A stretch of 64,000 nt of DNA, from positions 1 through 64,000 of the forward strand of contig JAFKFN010000002.1 in assembly GCA_017308255.1 (NCBI GenBank), given 5' to 3'. Both the position numbers and the translations under genes were made by a program. Shown here piece by piece: positions 41,308-50,500 of the stretch. Each line of letters starts with the position of its first letter. Within the stretch, counting starts at the first letter, position 1. Source of the stretch: Altererythrobacter sp. (GTDB taxonomy: Bacteria; Pseudomonadota; Alphaproteobacteria; Sphingomonadales; Sphingomonadaceae). Under the pieces are notes generated by a model that saw only the letters and a list, made by a program, of their open reading frames with translations, made no database searches and had not been told where the DNA came from.

Positions 41308-44019
41308 TCAGAACTGGTGGCGCAGGCCCACGCGCCATTCGCGCGGCTTGTTCCATAGCTCCGCAATGACGGCGGCGTCGAAGTAGTTCGTGCGATAGGC
41401 CCGGTCGAACAGGTTATCGACCTGGAAAAAGTATGCGGTGCGGGACCCGTGGGGCTGAAGCTCGGCACTCAGGTGGACTACCGCGGCGGCCGGCTCGCGT
41501 ATCTCGCTGGGTTGGGGGTTCTCGCCCGGCGTGAACGAGACATCGTAATCCAGCATGACGGAGCTGCGCCAGCGCACGTCGCCCGTGATCGCGAAATGGC
41601 CCAGTTCGGTGTCCTTCTCCCACTCCAGCACCGTGCGCACCGTGGAGCTGGGCAGCAGCGCCGGGCGTGGCTGGCCAAGGCGCAGCGTGGCGTCCCCGCC
41701 TTCCGTGATGTGGTTGTATTTCCACCCTTGCAGGCTGAAAGCCGTCTTGAGCAGCAGCTCGCGCGTCAACGCGATGCTGAGATCGGCTTCGATGCCATAG
41801 GATCTGGCATTGGCCCGGTTGCTGAAACTGCTCACCAGCCGGTCATCGACGACCGAATAAGTGAAGTCCTGAAACTTGTCATAGTGATCGAGGTAGGCCG
41901 CGAGATCGAGGCGAACCCGGTCATTCAGCCATTGGGACTTGATGCCCAGCTCGAGGTTGGTGTTCGTCTCGGGCTCGTAACTGTCGAGGTACGTCTGGCC
42001 CTGCAGTGGCCGCAGGTTGACGCCGCCCGCCTTGTAGCCGCGGCTCCAGCTCAGGTAGAGCAGATTGTTGTCGGTCGGCCGGTAGGACAGGCTCAGCGCC
42101 CAAGTCGGCACGATCCAGTCGAGCTGGCGCGAGATGGGGGGATCGTCGTTCGGATCGTCGGGCGTATAACCCCGGTACTGGGCGTGCTTGGCCTCGTAGC
42201 CGAGGCGCAGGCCGGCCGAGAGCTCCCACTTGGGATCGGGCGTATACGCCAGTTGGCCATAGAGGGCGGCGTTGAGGCTGGTCACGTGCCGGAAGGAATA
42301 GATCGGGGCGTAAAGCTGCAATTCCTTCGCACGTTCCACGGCCTCGGGCGCGACATCGGCGGAACCGCCCAGGCAATTGGCGAGGTTGATCGCCCGGTCC
42401 GGATTCGGACAGGTGAGGCCGGCGAATCCCGGGGCCGGGATCGAGTGGGGCGCGGCCTTGTCCAGGGCGTCCATCGCGCCAATCGGAAGGCCGGCGATGT
42501 GGTGATCGTTCGCGCGCTCCCTGAAGAAGAACGCCCCGGCGGTATAGTGCAGGTCCGGCGCCGCATCGCCGAGGACGCGCAGCTCTTCGCTGATCTGGGA
42601 CTGGCGCGCGAACGGCACCGATGCGACCCACAGCGTGGCGGGGCTGCGGTCGTAGTCGGCGCCCCACGCGGACGTGACGTGCCGCAGGCCGAAGATCGAT
42701 TTCCAGCTGCTGCTGCCCAGCGTACCGTCGAGCGTAAGATTGAGGCCCCAGTGGTCGACATCGCTTTGCAGGCCGGTGGTGGAGCGGGTTGTCCGCTTGG
42801 GGGAGATGTAGTGGTCGTCTAGCAGCTCCTCGCCGATCCTGGGGGCGACCGCGCGGTTCCAGAACTCGATCCGGGACGACACGAACTGATTGGGATCGTT
42901 CGCAATGTGCACGCCGGCGAGGTTGTACTGGTCCCCCATCTCGCGCTGGCGGTAATAGTCCCCGCTCAGCAGCAGCCGCGTGCCCGAGGGCATGTCCCAG
43001 CGGTAGGCGATCCGGGCGCTCTGGCGGTTGACGTTGCCGGCATCGTCATCCCCTTCGAGATTGTGGATATAGCCGTCCTGATGGCGCAGCTTGACCGCGA
43101 CGCGGATCGCCGAGGACGGGGTCAGCGGTATGTTGGCGATGGCGGAAGTGTCGATGCGGCGGCGCGAGCCGAGCCAGATCTCGCCGCTCGTTTTCGCTTC
43201 GAGGGCTGGCATCGCGGAGTGGATGTTGATCGTCCCCGCCTCGCTGTTGCGGCCATAGAGCGTGCCCTGCGGCCCGCGCAGCACCTCGATGCGGTCCGTG
43301 TCGATCGTATCGAGCGCATTGCCGAAGATGCGGCCGAGATAGACCCCGTCGAGATAGACGCCGACGCCCGGATCGTTCGAAAGCAGGAAATCGTCCTGCC
43401 CCACGCTGCGCACGAAGATGCCGGCGACGCCCCCGTTGCCGTCGATGATCGAGACGCCGGGAAGCAGCCCGTCCAGCGCCTGCAGGTTGTCGACTCCGGC
43501 GCGCAGCAGTTCCTCCCGGGAAAGCTGGCTGACGGCGACGGGCGTCGTCTGGATCGATTCGCTGAAATGGCGCGCGGTGACGAGGATCTCGGTCAGGGCC
43601 GGGGGCTCGTCGCGCTCTGGCAGGCGGGGCGGGGCGGGCGACGGCGTGGGCTGCACCCTCTGGCGGGATTTCCGCGCCGGGCGGGGCGCCGGCTCGATCA
43701 CGAAGGTGTTGATGGCGACCTGCCGCGCGACCAGGTCGCTCCCGCGCAGCACGATCTCCAGCGCTTCCTTGACGCTGTGGCGGCCGGACAGCGGGCGGCT
43801 CTGCCGGCCGGCGGTGTCGCCTTCCCGAAAGAGAACCTGGTTGCCCGAAGCCTGCGCCAGCGCCCGCAGTGCGCTTTCAAGGGGCTGGCGCGGCAGCGTG
43901 AACGTCTGTTCGTCCGCGGCGCGAGCGGGCGCGGCGGGCATCATGGCCATTCCGGCAATCAGAATGACCAGTCGGACAAGGGAGGTAAGGCGCGGCCACC
44001 TGTGCGGAAACACGCCCAT
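41308..44019 (-). CDS. TonB-dependent receptor with N-terminal signalling (STN) domain, FecA type
   Basis: 903 residues. After a signal peptide (to about residue 34, 'MPAAPARA') there is an STN secretin/TonB short domain (about 38-112: 'LPRQPLESALRALAQASGNQVLFREGDTAG', parts) that contacts an anti-sigma factor in the periplasm. A Pro/Arg-rich linker precedes the plug ('EILVTARHFSESIQTTPVAV', 'VLRGPQGTLYGRNSEAGTI') and the barrel, ending in 'LWNKPREWRVGLRHQF' with the expected terminal Phe. It is last in the sigma, FecR, receptor operon, 6 bp after fecR. It should be a transducer as well as a transporter. Confidence 0.94.
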   Translation of the reverse strand: MGVFPHRWPRLTSLVRLVILIAGMAMMPAAPARAADEQTFTLPRQPLESALRALAQASGNQVLFREGDTAGRQSRPLSGRHSVKEALEIVLRGSDLVARQVAINTFVIEPAPRPARKSRQRVQPTPSPAPPRLPERDEPPALTEILVTARHFSESIQTTPVAVSQLSREELLRAGVDNLQALDGLLPGVSIIDGNGGVAGIFVRSVGQDDFLLSNDPGVGVYLDGVYLGRIFGNALDTIDTDRIEVLRGPQGTLYGRNSEAGTINIHSAMPALEAKTSGEIWLGSRRRIDTSAIANIPLTPSSAIRVAVKLRHQDGYIHNLEGDDDAGNVNRQSARIAYRWDMPSGTRLLLSGDYYRQREMGDQYNLAGVHIANDPNQFVSSRIEFWNRAVAPRIGEELLDDHYISPKRTTRSTTGLQSDVDHWGLNLTLDGTLGSSSWKSIFGLRHVTSAWGADYDRSPATLWVASVPFARQSQISEELRVLGDAAPDLHYTAGAFFFRERANDHHIAGLPIGAMDALDKAAPHSIPAPGFAGLTCPNPDRAINLANCLGGSADVAPEAVERAKELQLYAPIYSFRHVTSLNAALYGQLAYTPDPKWELSAGLRLGYEAKHAQYRGYTPDDPNDDPPISRQLDWIVPTWALSLSYRPTDNNLLYLSWSRGYKAGGVNLRPLQGQTYLDSYEPETNTNLELGIKSQWLNDRVRLDLAAYLDHYDKFQDFTYSVVDDRLVSSFSNRANARSYGIEADLSIALTRELLLKTAFSLQGWKYNHITEGGDATLRLGQPRPALLPSSTVRTVLEWEKDTELGHFAITGDVRWRSSVMLDYDVSFTPGENPQPSEIREPAAAVVHLSAELQPHGSRTAYFFQVDNLFDRAYRTNYFDAAVIAELWNKPREWRVGLRHQF

Positions 44020-44025
44020 ACGCGG

Positions 44026-45033
44026 TTATGGCGTTGCCGCGTTCAGGCGGATGGTATCGCCGGTTCGCTCGGCGCGCAGATCAAGCAGTTCGCAGGCGGC
44101 GGCGACGAACTTCTCGGTCTCCCCGGCCTTGAAGATTCCGCTGACCCGGTCTTTCTCAAGGCCGGGCGCGAGGACCACCTGCAGGGTGGAATAGCGGTTC
44201 ATTCGCTCCACGGTCACGGGCAGGGATTCGTTGTAGAAAGCCAGGATGCCCTTGGTCCATGCCAGGTCGTCGGTCGGGTTGTCGTGGGTGACAACGGGCG
44301 CGCTGCCGTTCTGCGCAATGAAGTGGTCCCCCGCCGTGCGCAGCCGATAGCGTTTGGCGCCGGTCGCCGGGCCATTGTCGATCACATCGACCGAGCCGGA
44401 ATGGAGATTGGCGCGGATTTCGTTCTGCAACAGCTCCACGCTGAACGATGTCCCCACCGCGACCACGATCTTGTCGCCCGCGTGGACGGAGAAGGGGCGC
44501 GACGGATCGTGCGCCACCTCGAAAGAGGCGCGCCCGGCTGTGAGCCACACGGTGCGCGAGGTGTCGTCCTCGCTGAACCGCGCGCTTGTCGCCCCGTCGA
44601 GCGTCATGGTGGAGCCGTCGTCGAGCCGGACCAGCGAGCGATGCCCGTTCTCGGTCGCATAGCTGTGCGGGCGGCTGGCGTAATAGGCGTATCCGCTCAC
44701 CGCCAGCACGCCCGTGACAGCCACCGCGGCCAGCATCCGGCGCCGGTCGAACGTCAGGCGATGCCCGGCATTATCCTCCGCCTCCTCCACCGCTTCGGCC
44801 GCTGGTTCCGGCATCGCCGCGTTGGAATTGGCGGGGAGCAAACGCTCCATCCCGTCGAGCTGGCGCCAGGTCCGCGCCATCGCGTCGAACGCCTCGCGAT
44901 GCGCGCTGTGGCTCTCGATCCAACTCTGGAAAGCGTGACTGTCGAACGATTCCGACGAGGGTCCGAACACGCGCGCGCACCAGATGGCCGCTTCCTCGTC
45001 GATCTGGTCTTGGGGGGACAAGTCAGGTTCCAT
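44026..45033 (-). CDS. FecR-family anti-sigma/sigma regulator
   Basis: 335-residue inner-membrane protein. A cytoplasmic N-terminal domain (DUF4880-like, about 12-60, 'EEAAIWCARVFGPSSESFDSHAFQSWIESH' in parts) binds the sigma factor; one membrane segment lies at about 97-117 (LAAVAVTGVLAVSGYAYYA). The periplasmic FecR domain (about 125-225, 'LVRLDDGSTMTLDGATSARFSED') and a C-terminal STN-like/DUF4974 region (about 255-330) follow. The start overlaps the sigma-factor stop by one base (TGATG), so expression is coupled. Confidence 0.95.
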   Translation of the reverse strand: MEPDLSPQDQIDEEAAIWCARVFGPSSESFDSHAFQSWIESHSAHREAFDAMARTWRQLDGMERLLPANSNAAMPEPAAEAVEEAEDNAGHRLTFDRRRMLAAVAVTGVLAVSGYAYYASRPHSYATENGHRSLVRLDDGSTMTLDGATSARFSEDDTSRTVWLTAGRASFEVAHDPSRPFSVHAGDKIVVAVGTSFSVELLQNEIRANLHSGSVDVIDNGPATGAKRYRLRTAGDHFIAQNGSAPVVTHDNPTDDLAWTKGILAFYNESLPVTVERMNRYSTLQVVLAPGLEKDRVSGIFKAGETEKFVAAACELLDLRAERTGDTIRLNAATP

Positions 45034-45590
45034 CAGCTGTTGAGGCGCTTGTTGAGATGCACCAGCACGCGCGCCACGTGTTTCTCCACCGCGCTTACCG
45101 ATATGCCGAACCGGCTTGCAATGTCGCGTTGCGACATGCCCTCAAATCGATACAAAATGAAAATCTCTTTGCTCCGCTCGCCGACTTCGTTCAGCGCCGC
45201 CGACGCCCGCTCCACCTCGTACTTGGAGATGACGATGCGCTCGGGGGTGAGGGGGTCGCTGCGCGCGCTTTCGATGTGCTCCGCGCTCGCCCGATAGCGT
45301 GACCGCACGGCGTCTCGCCGGTGGCGGTCCTTGAGCAGGTTGGACGCGACCGTGAAGATGAACGAATGCCCGCCCGGCGGATCGCCGTCCGGCGTCGCGT
45401 CGAGAAGCCGCACGAAGACATCCTGCACAAGATCTTCGGCTTCCGAATAACTTCCAGTGCGGCGCAAGAAAAAGGTCAGCAAAACACCGCGGTAACGCGC
45501 GTTCAGCTCGTCATAAGCGCACGTTCTAGCAGAGGGCTCCATACTGTCGGGCGACTGGGCATCAGCCGCGCGCGTGACATGGCGCTGCAT
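45033..45590 (-). CDS. ECF sigma factor, FecI-like
   Basis: 185 residues. Sigma region 2 is at about 25-95 ('YSEAEDLVQDVFVRLLDA' is the -10-recognition part) and region 4 at about 125-182 ('IFILYRFEGMSQRDIASRFGISVSAVEKHVARVL', parts, the -35 helix-turn-helix). There is no ECF C-terminal extension. A second in-frame ATG at codon 17 is an alternative start. First gene of the surface-signalling operon. Three copies of a candidate ECF promoter lie on the other side of its start, in front of the DUF8021-like/NTF2 cluster, which it may control. Confidence 0.94.
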   Translation of the reverse strand: MQRHVTRAADAQSPDSMEPSARTCAYDELNARYRGVLLTFFLRRTGSYSEAEDLVQDVFVRLLDATPDGDPPGGHSFIFTVASNLLKDRHRRDAVRSRYRASAEHIESARSDPLTPERIVISKYEVERASAALNEVGERSKEIFILYRFEGMSQRDIASRFGISVSAVEKHVARVLVHLNKRLNS

Positions 45591-45723
45591 CGGCGATGAC
45601 TAGCAAGAGAGGTTTCGGCCGCAGGGCATTTACCGTCTTATTCAGGATATGACGATGAGGCGCAAGTCCCGTCGACTGGGCGCACTCCGTCTGACGCAGG
45701 GCCGTAAGACCCGGCGCAGCAAG

Positions 45724-45751
45724 TGAGGATCGCCCTGTGCCGCGCGTTCTA
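45724..45751 (+). promoter_or_regulatory. Candidate ECF sigma promoter, copy 1
   Basis: TGAGGATC (45724-45731), then 12 bases, then GCGTTCTA (45744-45751), about 40 bp before the start of the DUF8021-like gene at 45792. It matches copies at 46816 and 52319 in both half-elements and in exact spacing. Confidence 0.55.
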
Positions 45752-45791
45752 CCAGGGGACCGCGCGAATGCGCCGGAGAGGGGATCGACCG

Positions 45792-46769
45792 ATGATGACG
45801 ATGAGTTTCCGTGCCACCAGGCCCGCCACCGCAGCCTGGCTTCTGGCCCGGGTTGCGGCCGGCGCCCTCGCCCTGTCGTTCGCCGCGCCTTCGCTGGCGA
45901 AGGATTGTGACAGGGCCTGCCTCGTGTCGGTGACCGATGCCTATCTGGCCGGCCTGGCGGCGCACGATCCGGCCCGCGCGCCCTTGGCCGAAACTCCGCT
46001 TTTCATCGAGAACAGCAAGCGGCTGCGCGTGGGTGAGGGGCTGTGGGCGGCGGCGACGGGCCGGGCCGACGCCATGGGGCTCTACGTGCCCGACCCGGCG
46101 GCGCAGACTGCCGGCTGGATCGGGGTGATGGAGCAGTCGGGCAAGCCCTCGCTGGTGGCCATCCGTCTCAAGCTGGAGGATGGACGGATCGTCGAGGCAG
46201 AGCATGTCGTGGGCACCACGCTGACCCCGGCGCAGCTCGCCAATCTTCAGACCCCGCGCGCCAGCTATTTCAGGGAAATCCCGAAGGCCAGCCGTCTGCC
46301 GCGCGGCAAGCTGCTCACGATCGGCGCCAGCTACTACGACGCGCTGGATGACAACGACGGCTCGCTCGCGCCCTTCGCGCGGGACTGCGAGCGCATGGAC
46401 AACGGCGACGTGGCCGTGGGGCCGAACGTCCACATTTATCCCGAGCCGGATTATCCGCACATCGACATGACTTGCGGCGGGCAGTTCGACAGCCAGGTCA
46501 TGTCCTACATCACCACGATCGACGGCCGCCGCGTCTTCGCGGCCGACCCGGTCTATGGACTGGTGATGGGTTTTTCCCACTTCCACCACAAGATGGACGT
46601 CAAGGACATACGGGTGATCCTGCCTGACGGAAGCGAGGGCGTCCGCCATCTGCCGAACGGCCCGTTCGACATGGTCGCCGCCCATATCTTCAAGGTCGGA
46701 CCCGAAGGTCAGATCCACGAAATCCAGGCGATGGGCTTCGTCGCTCCCTACACCGAACCGAAGGGCTGA
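45792..46769 (+). CDS. Exported DUF8021-like protein, paralogue 1
   Basis: 325 residues with a Sec signal (about 1-38, ending 'LSFAAPSLAKD'). The mature part starts with the family's Cys pair CDRACL, then 'YLAGLAAHDPARAPLAETPLFIENSKRLRVGEGLW', seen in parts such as AAHDPARAP. It aligns by eye with the genes at 51118 and 52878 over the full length but is the most diverged. The C-terminal domain has 'YYDALDDNDGSLAPFARDCERMDNG' and 'FSHFHHKMDVKDI'. NTF2-like folds are likely in both halves. No reaction known. It has its own candidate ECF promoter and a terminator downstream. Start ATG 45792, with alternatives at 45795 and 45801. The DUF8021 name is from memory. Confidence 0.75.
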   Translation: MMTMSFRATRPATAAWLLARVAAGALALSFAAPSLAKDCDRACLVSVTDAYLAGLAAHDPARAPLAETPLFIENSKRLRVGEGLWAAATGRADAMGLYVPDPAAQTAGWIGVMEQSGKPSLVAIRLKLEDGRIVEAEHVVGTTLTPAQLANLQTPRASYFREIPKASRLPRGKLLTIGASYYDALDDNDGSLAPFARDCERMDNGDVAVGPNVHIYPEPDYPHIDMTCGGQFDSQVMSYITTIDGRRVFAADPVYGLVMGFSHFHHKMDVKDIRVILPDGSEGVRHLPNGPFDMVAAHIFKVGPEGQIHEIQAMGFVAPYTEPKG

Positions 46770-46776
46770 CGCCGCA

Positions 46777-46810
46777 CCGCCGCCGGGAAAAAACGGCGGC
46801 GGCGAATTTT
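46777..46810 (+). terminator. Intrinsic terminator after DUF8021-like paralogue 1
   Basis: Stem CCGCCGCCG (46777-46785) / CGGCGGCGG (46794-46802) with an A-rich loop, followed by CGAATTTT. It ends the 45792 transcript immediately before the next candidate ECF promoter. Confidence 0.75.
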
Positions 46811-46815
46811 CCAGG

Positions 46816-46843
46816 TGAGGATGCCGGGGCGTCGTGCGTCTTA
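46816..46843 (+). promoter_or_regulatory. Candidate ECF sigma promoter, copy 2
   Basis: TGAGGATG (46816-46823), 12 bases, GCGTCTTA (46836-46843). It lies 296 bp upstream of the TonB receptor start at 47139, right after a terminator, so the receptor mRNA would have a long leader that includes the stem at 47044-47118. Confidence 0.55.
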
Positions 46844-46886
46844 CCCCCTCGTGAACGCCGGATAGGCGCCGAAGAGGGGAGGGACT

Positions 46887-46997
46887 GTGAGGCACACGCC
46901 AAAAGCTCGGCAGCAAGCTGGCCGCTCCGCACCGCGATTGTCGTCCGCCGTCCCGCACATCCCGAGGCGCGAGATTCCGACGCCTCCAACCGGATAA
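46887..46997 (+). other. Possible short leader ORF in the TonB receptor 5' region
   Basis: A GTG preceded by GGGGAGGGACT opens a 36-codon basic reading frame (starts VRHTPKARQQAG) that ends with TAA at 46995-46997. It lies 43 bp past the candidate ECF -10 element. The good ribosome site is the only positive evidence; composition is not convincing. Confidence 0.15.
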
Positions 46998-47043
46998 TCG
47001 GTGAATCCAAGAATCATCGTCTGAAAAACAAATCAAAATACGA

Positions 47044-47118
47044 AGTGAATTATAAATAGAGAACGATCGAATTCTCATTCTTTCAAATTCAATCAAAAAT
47101 CTCTTTTTGTAATTCACT
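47044..47118 (+). promoter_or_regulatory. Long AU-rich stem in the TonB receptor leader
   Basis: Bases 47044-47062 pair with 47100-47118: 19 positions with a single mismatch and one G-U, closing a 37-base loop. The left arm begins AGTGAATTA and the right arm ends TAATTCACT. The region is far AT-richer than its surroundings and lies just before the receptor ribosome site (AAAGGGAATGG, about 47126) and start at 47139. It could be an RNA regulatory structure (thermometer or attenuator-like) or a large DNA operator. Confidence 0.55.
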
Positions 47119-47138
47119 CATTTCAAAGGGAATGGAAA

Positions 47139-50100
47139 ATGCGTACTGAGATGAGGGATATGTTCCGGGTCGGCGTTGCCGGTGCCGCCATCGTCGCGTC
47201 GTTGGTAGCGTTCCAGGCGCCGGCTTTTGCCCAAGATGCGGCGCCGAGCGTCGAGGGCGCATCGGACGAAGGGCCGACGATCGTCGTCACCGGCTCGCGC
47301 ATCGTCCGGCGGGACTATGCCGCCAGCAGCCCGCTGGTGACAGTGGGGGAGGATCTGTTCGAAAATCAGGCCAGCACCACGGTCGAGACGGCGCTGAACA
47401 AGCTCCCGCAGTTCTCCGCCGCCGGGACTTCATCGCTGGCCAGCAGCTCGGGCGGTTCGGCCACCGGCCCTGACAAGGCGCTCGGCGCCGCCACGCTCGA
47501 CTTGCGCGGCCTCGGCACCAACCGCACCCTCGTTCTCGTGAACGGCCGGCGCGCGCAGCCGGTGAACGCGCTTCTGGTCGTCGACACCAATACCATTCCG
47601 ACCGCCGCTCTGAAGAATGTGGAGGTCATCACCGGCGGCGCCGCGGCCACTTATGGCGCGGACGCCATCGCGGGCGTCGTCAACTTCATCCTCAAGGACG
47701 ATTACGAGGGTTTCGAGCTGAACAGCCATTTCGGCATCTCGGAACATGGGGATGGCGAGCAGTATCAGCTCGGCGCGCTGGTCGGTGGCAACTTCGCCGA
47801 TGATCGCGGCAACGTGATGCTCAGCGCGAGCTGGTCGGACCGCAAGCCGACCTATCAGTACAAGCGCGGGTTCTACACCGATTCATGGCGCGATCCGAAC
47901 ACGCCCGGCAATGCGAACGGCGTGCCGATCACCACCGCCACGGTGGGCGGTATCAACTACAGCATCAATCCCGACGGTTCGCTGTTCCGGGCGGACGACG
48001 TGCTGAACCCGAGCGCACCCTATACCGGCCCGCTGGGCGATCTGGTCGGCGGTTCGGGCCTCAAGCTCAGCTCGGCGCTCTCGCCCACCGGCAAGCGGAC
48101 GCTGACCTACGTCTATCCCGATAGCTGGGCCACGCTTCCGTTGACGCGCTGGTCGATCTTCGGCGCCGGGCATTACGACATCACCGACAACATCACCTTC
48201 TACGTCGAAGGCGATTACAGCCACACCAAGGCCGTGGTGCAGAGCGTGGCCGGCCAGGGCGGCAGCGGCTTCTGGAACGTCAACGTCCCCTACAACCCGG
48301 CGAACGACGATCCGAATTCGCCTACCTTCGGTTCCGACACCTCGAACTGGCACCCGGTCAGCGCCCAGCTTGCGGATGCGCTCAACGCGGTCTCCCCGAT
48401 CCCGACCACCTGGGCGCTCACGCGTGGCTTCAACTTCGCCGGCCGGATCGTGAACGAGGTCAACACCGATCTCTACCAGGTCACGGCGGGCCTGCGCGGC
48501 AAGGTCGGCATCAAGGATTGGACCTGGGATATCTACGGCTCCCACGGCAGCACCAGCATCCTGTCGCAGCAGCCCAGCGGCGCCATCTCGCTGTCCAACC
48601 TGCAGCAGATCATCTCGGGCACCCAGGAAGGCGGCGCGCTGGCGCCGTCGATCAACGGGCCTTACGGCCAGAACTGGAGCAGCGGCGCGCTGTTCAACCC
48701 GCAGACCTGCACCAGCGGCATCCCCATCTTCGATGCCCAGGGCAAGGTCGCGTCCCCGCAGGGCAGCTCCGTGGATGCGCTGAGCATCTCCGACGACTGC
48801 CGCAACTACATCACGCTCGAGCTGAACACGGCCACGCATGTGAAGCAGGATATCGCCGAGGCGAACCTGCAAGGTGCGCTGATCAATACCTGGGCGGGTG
48901 AGGCGCGGTTCGCGGTCGGCGCGTCCTATCGCAAGAACGTGTTCTCCTACGTTCCCGATTCCGGGATCAGCGGTGAGCAGCCCGGCCTTGGGGTGATCGG
49001 CCAGATCGTGCTTCCCAACCAGGTCAAAGGCAGCACCACGGCCAAGGAAGCCTACGGCGAGCTGCTGCTGCCGGTGCTGCGCGATCTGCCGCTGGTCAAG
49101 ACCTTCAACCTGGAGCTTGGCGGCCGCTATTCGAAGTACAACTACGCCGGCACCATCGAGACCTTCAAGGCGCTTGGCGACTGGGAGGTCACCGACTGGC
49201 TGCGGTTCCGGGGCGGCTTCCAGCGCGCCAACCGCGCGCCCAACGTCTACGAGCTGTTCGCGCCGCTGGCCGCGGGCATCGCCTCGTCGCATGACGCCTG
49301 CACCAATCTCTCCAATGGCCTGACGCCGGAATACGGCAACCTTTCCAGCAACCCCAACCAGGTCAACGTGCAGGTGGCCTGCCAGGCGCTGATGATCCGC
49401 AGCGGCGCTTATCCTTACGTTACGCTGGCGGACGATCCGACCGCGGTGGCGCAGCCGACCGATGACTATCCGAACATCGACGTCACGCGCATGAGCAACT
49501 TCCGCTGGTCGCTCTATCCCTATGGCACCGGCTATGGCTTCAGCGTCAGCCTCAATCAGGGCAACAAGTCGCTCAAGTCGGAGCGGGCGGATACCATCAC
49601 GTTCGGCACGGTCATCCGCTCGCCGTTCGACACCCCCGCGCTCAGCCGCCTTGCGATCACCGCGGACTTCTACTCGATCAAGATGAAGGATGCGATCGGG
49701 CAGCCCACGGGTGACGAAGTCTACGGCCAGTGCTTCGATCCGGCGAACAATCCGCTGATGGCATCCTCGGCGGGCAGCCTCTCGGGCGAAGCCCTGCTCG
49801 CGGGCAATCCCTATTGCGCCTACATCCAGCGTTATCCGTTCAACGATGACGGCGTGCGCGGCGCTCCGGGTAGCGGCGCGGACCGGACCTTCATTGCTCC
49901 CTTCGTGAACAAAGGAAAGCTGAAGACCTCGGGCATCGACGCCACGTTCGACTGGACGGCGGATTTCGAGGACCTCGGCATCGGCATTCCCGGCGCGCTC
50001 AACCTGAATGTGTCCGGCAATATCCTGCTGGATTACAAGCAGCAGTCGATCGCCGGCGGCACGGTGGTGGACCTGAAGGGCACTGCCCAGAACCTCGCTT

Positions 50101-50423
50101 ACGACTACAAGCTGTTCACCACCGCGACCTATATCTGGGGTGACGGCTCGGTCGGCCTGCGCTGGTTCCATCTGCCTTCGATCGATGCGGCGCCGAGCGG
50201 CGGATCGACCATGACCGGCGCGAAGGCGCATAACGAAGTGGCCCTGTTCGGCACCTTCAGCGTCACGCCGTCGATCGAGCTGGGCGCGGGTATCGACAAC
50301 CTCTTCAACGCCCGCCCCGAAATCTACGGGGCGACGCCGACCAATTCGTCGAGCGGAACCACGCTGTCGCCCTACGACGTGGTCGGGCGTTCGTTCTACC
50401 TGAGCGCGAAGGCGCGCCTCTGA
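47139..50423 (+). CDS. TonB-dependent receptor of the DUF8021/NTF2 cluster
   Basis: 1094-residue outer-membrane transporter. The signal ends near 'VAFQAPAFAQD'. The plug (about 45-195) has 'EGPTIVVTGSRIVRRDYAAS', 'TLDLRGLGTNRTLVLVNGRR' and 'VEVITGGAAATYGADAIAGV'. The barrel ends with the typical 'YDVVGRSFYLSAKARL'. It is of the same subfamily as the receptor at 36570 (a 24-base identical DNA stretch encodes the shared TIVVTGSR region). It has no STN domain, so it is a transporter, not a transducer, in this cluster. The leader carries the stem at 47044-47118. Confidence 0.94.
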   Translation: MRTEMRDMFRVGVAGAAIVASLVAFQAPAFAQDAAPSVEGASDEGPTIVVTGSRIVRRDYAASSPLVTVGEDLFENQASTTVETALNKLPQFSAAGTSSLASSSGGSATGPDKALGAATLDLRGLGTNRTLVLVNGRRAQPVNALLVVDTNTIPTAALKNVEVITGGAAATYGADAIAGVVNFILKDDYEGFELNSHFGISEHGDGEQYQLGALVGGNFADDRGNVMLSASWSDRKPTYQYKRGFYTDSWRDPNTPGNANGVPITTATVGGINYSINPDGSLFRADDVLNPSAPYTGPLGDLVGGSGLKLSSALSPTGKRTLTYVYPDSWATLPLTRWSIFGAGHYDITDNITFYVEGDYSHTKAVVQSVAGQGGSGFWNVNVPYNPANDDPNSPTFGSDTSNWHPVSAQLADALNAVSPIPTTWALTRGFNFAGRIVNEVNTDLYQVTAGLRGKVGIKDWTWDIYGSHGSTSILSQQPSGAISLSNLQQIISGTQEGGALAPSINGPYGQNWSSGALFNPQTCTSGIPIFDAQGKVASPQGSSVDALSISDDCRNYITLELNTATHVKQDIAEANLQGALINTWAGEARFAVGASYRKNVFSYVPDSGISGEQPGLGVIGQIVLPNQVKGSTTAKEAYGELLLPVLRDLPLVKTFNLELGGRYSKYNYAGTIETFKALGDWEVTDWLRFRGGFQRANRAPNVYELFAPLAAGIASSHDACTNLSNGLTPEYGNLSSNPNQVNVQVACQALMIRSGAYPYVTLADDPTAVAQPTDDYPNIDVTRMSNFRWSLYPYGTGYGFSVSLNQGNKSLKSERADTITFGTVIRSPFDTPALSRLAITADFYSIKMKDAIGQPTGDEVYGQCFDPANNPLMASSAGSLSGEALLAGNPYCAYIQRYPFNDDGVRGAPGSGADRTFIAPFVNKGKLKTSGIDATFDWTADFEDLGIGIPGALNLNVSGNILLDYKQQSIAGGTVVDLKGTAQNLAYDYKLFTTATYIWGDGSVGLRWFHLPSIDAAPSGGSTMTGAKAHNEVALFGTFSVTPSIELGAGIDNLFNARPEIYGATPTNSSSGTTLSPYDVVGRSFYLSAKARL

Positions 50424-50425
50424 TA

Positions 50426-50475
50426 CGATCGATGCCCGGCGGCGTCCGCCTTTCGCGGCGCCGCCGGCTCGATCG
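50426..50475 (+). promoter_or_regulatory. Strong intercistronic hairpin after the TonB receptor
   Basis: CGATCGA (50426-50432) pairs with TCGATCG (50469-50475) and GCCCGGCGGCG (50434-50444) with CGCCGCCGGC (50459-50468, one bulge). No T-run follows. Its position between receptor and downstream NTF2-like gene suggests processing, stabilisation or partial termination of a polycistronic mRNA. Confidence 0.55.
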
Positions 50476-50500
50476 ACCATAAGGGTGGAGGGTTGCTGAA

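Noticed and set aside
45624-45651. A possible fourth ECF element (CGTCTTA near 45634)
   Set aside because: The upstream TGAGGAT half is absent at the required spacing.
47883-50480. An 865-codon minus-strand open frame opposite the second TonB receptor
   Set aside because: Antisense shadow of the receptor, with no start context and no recognisable domain.
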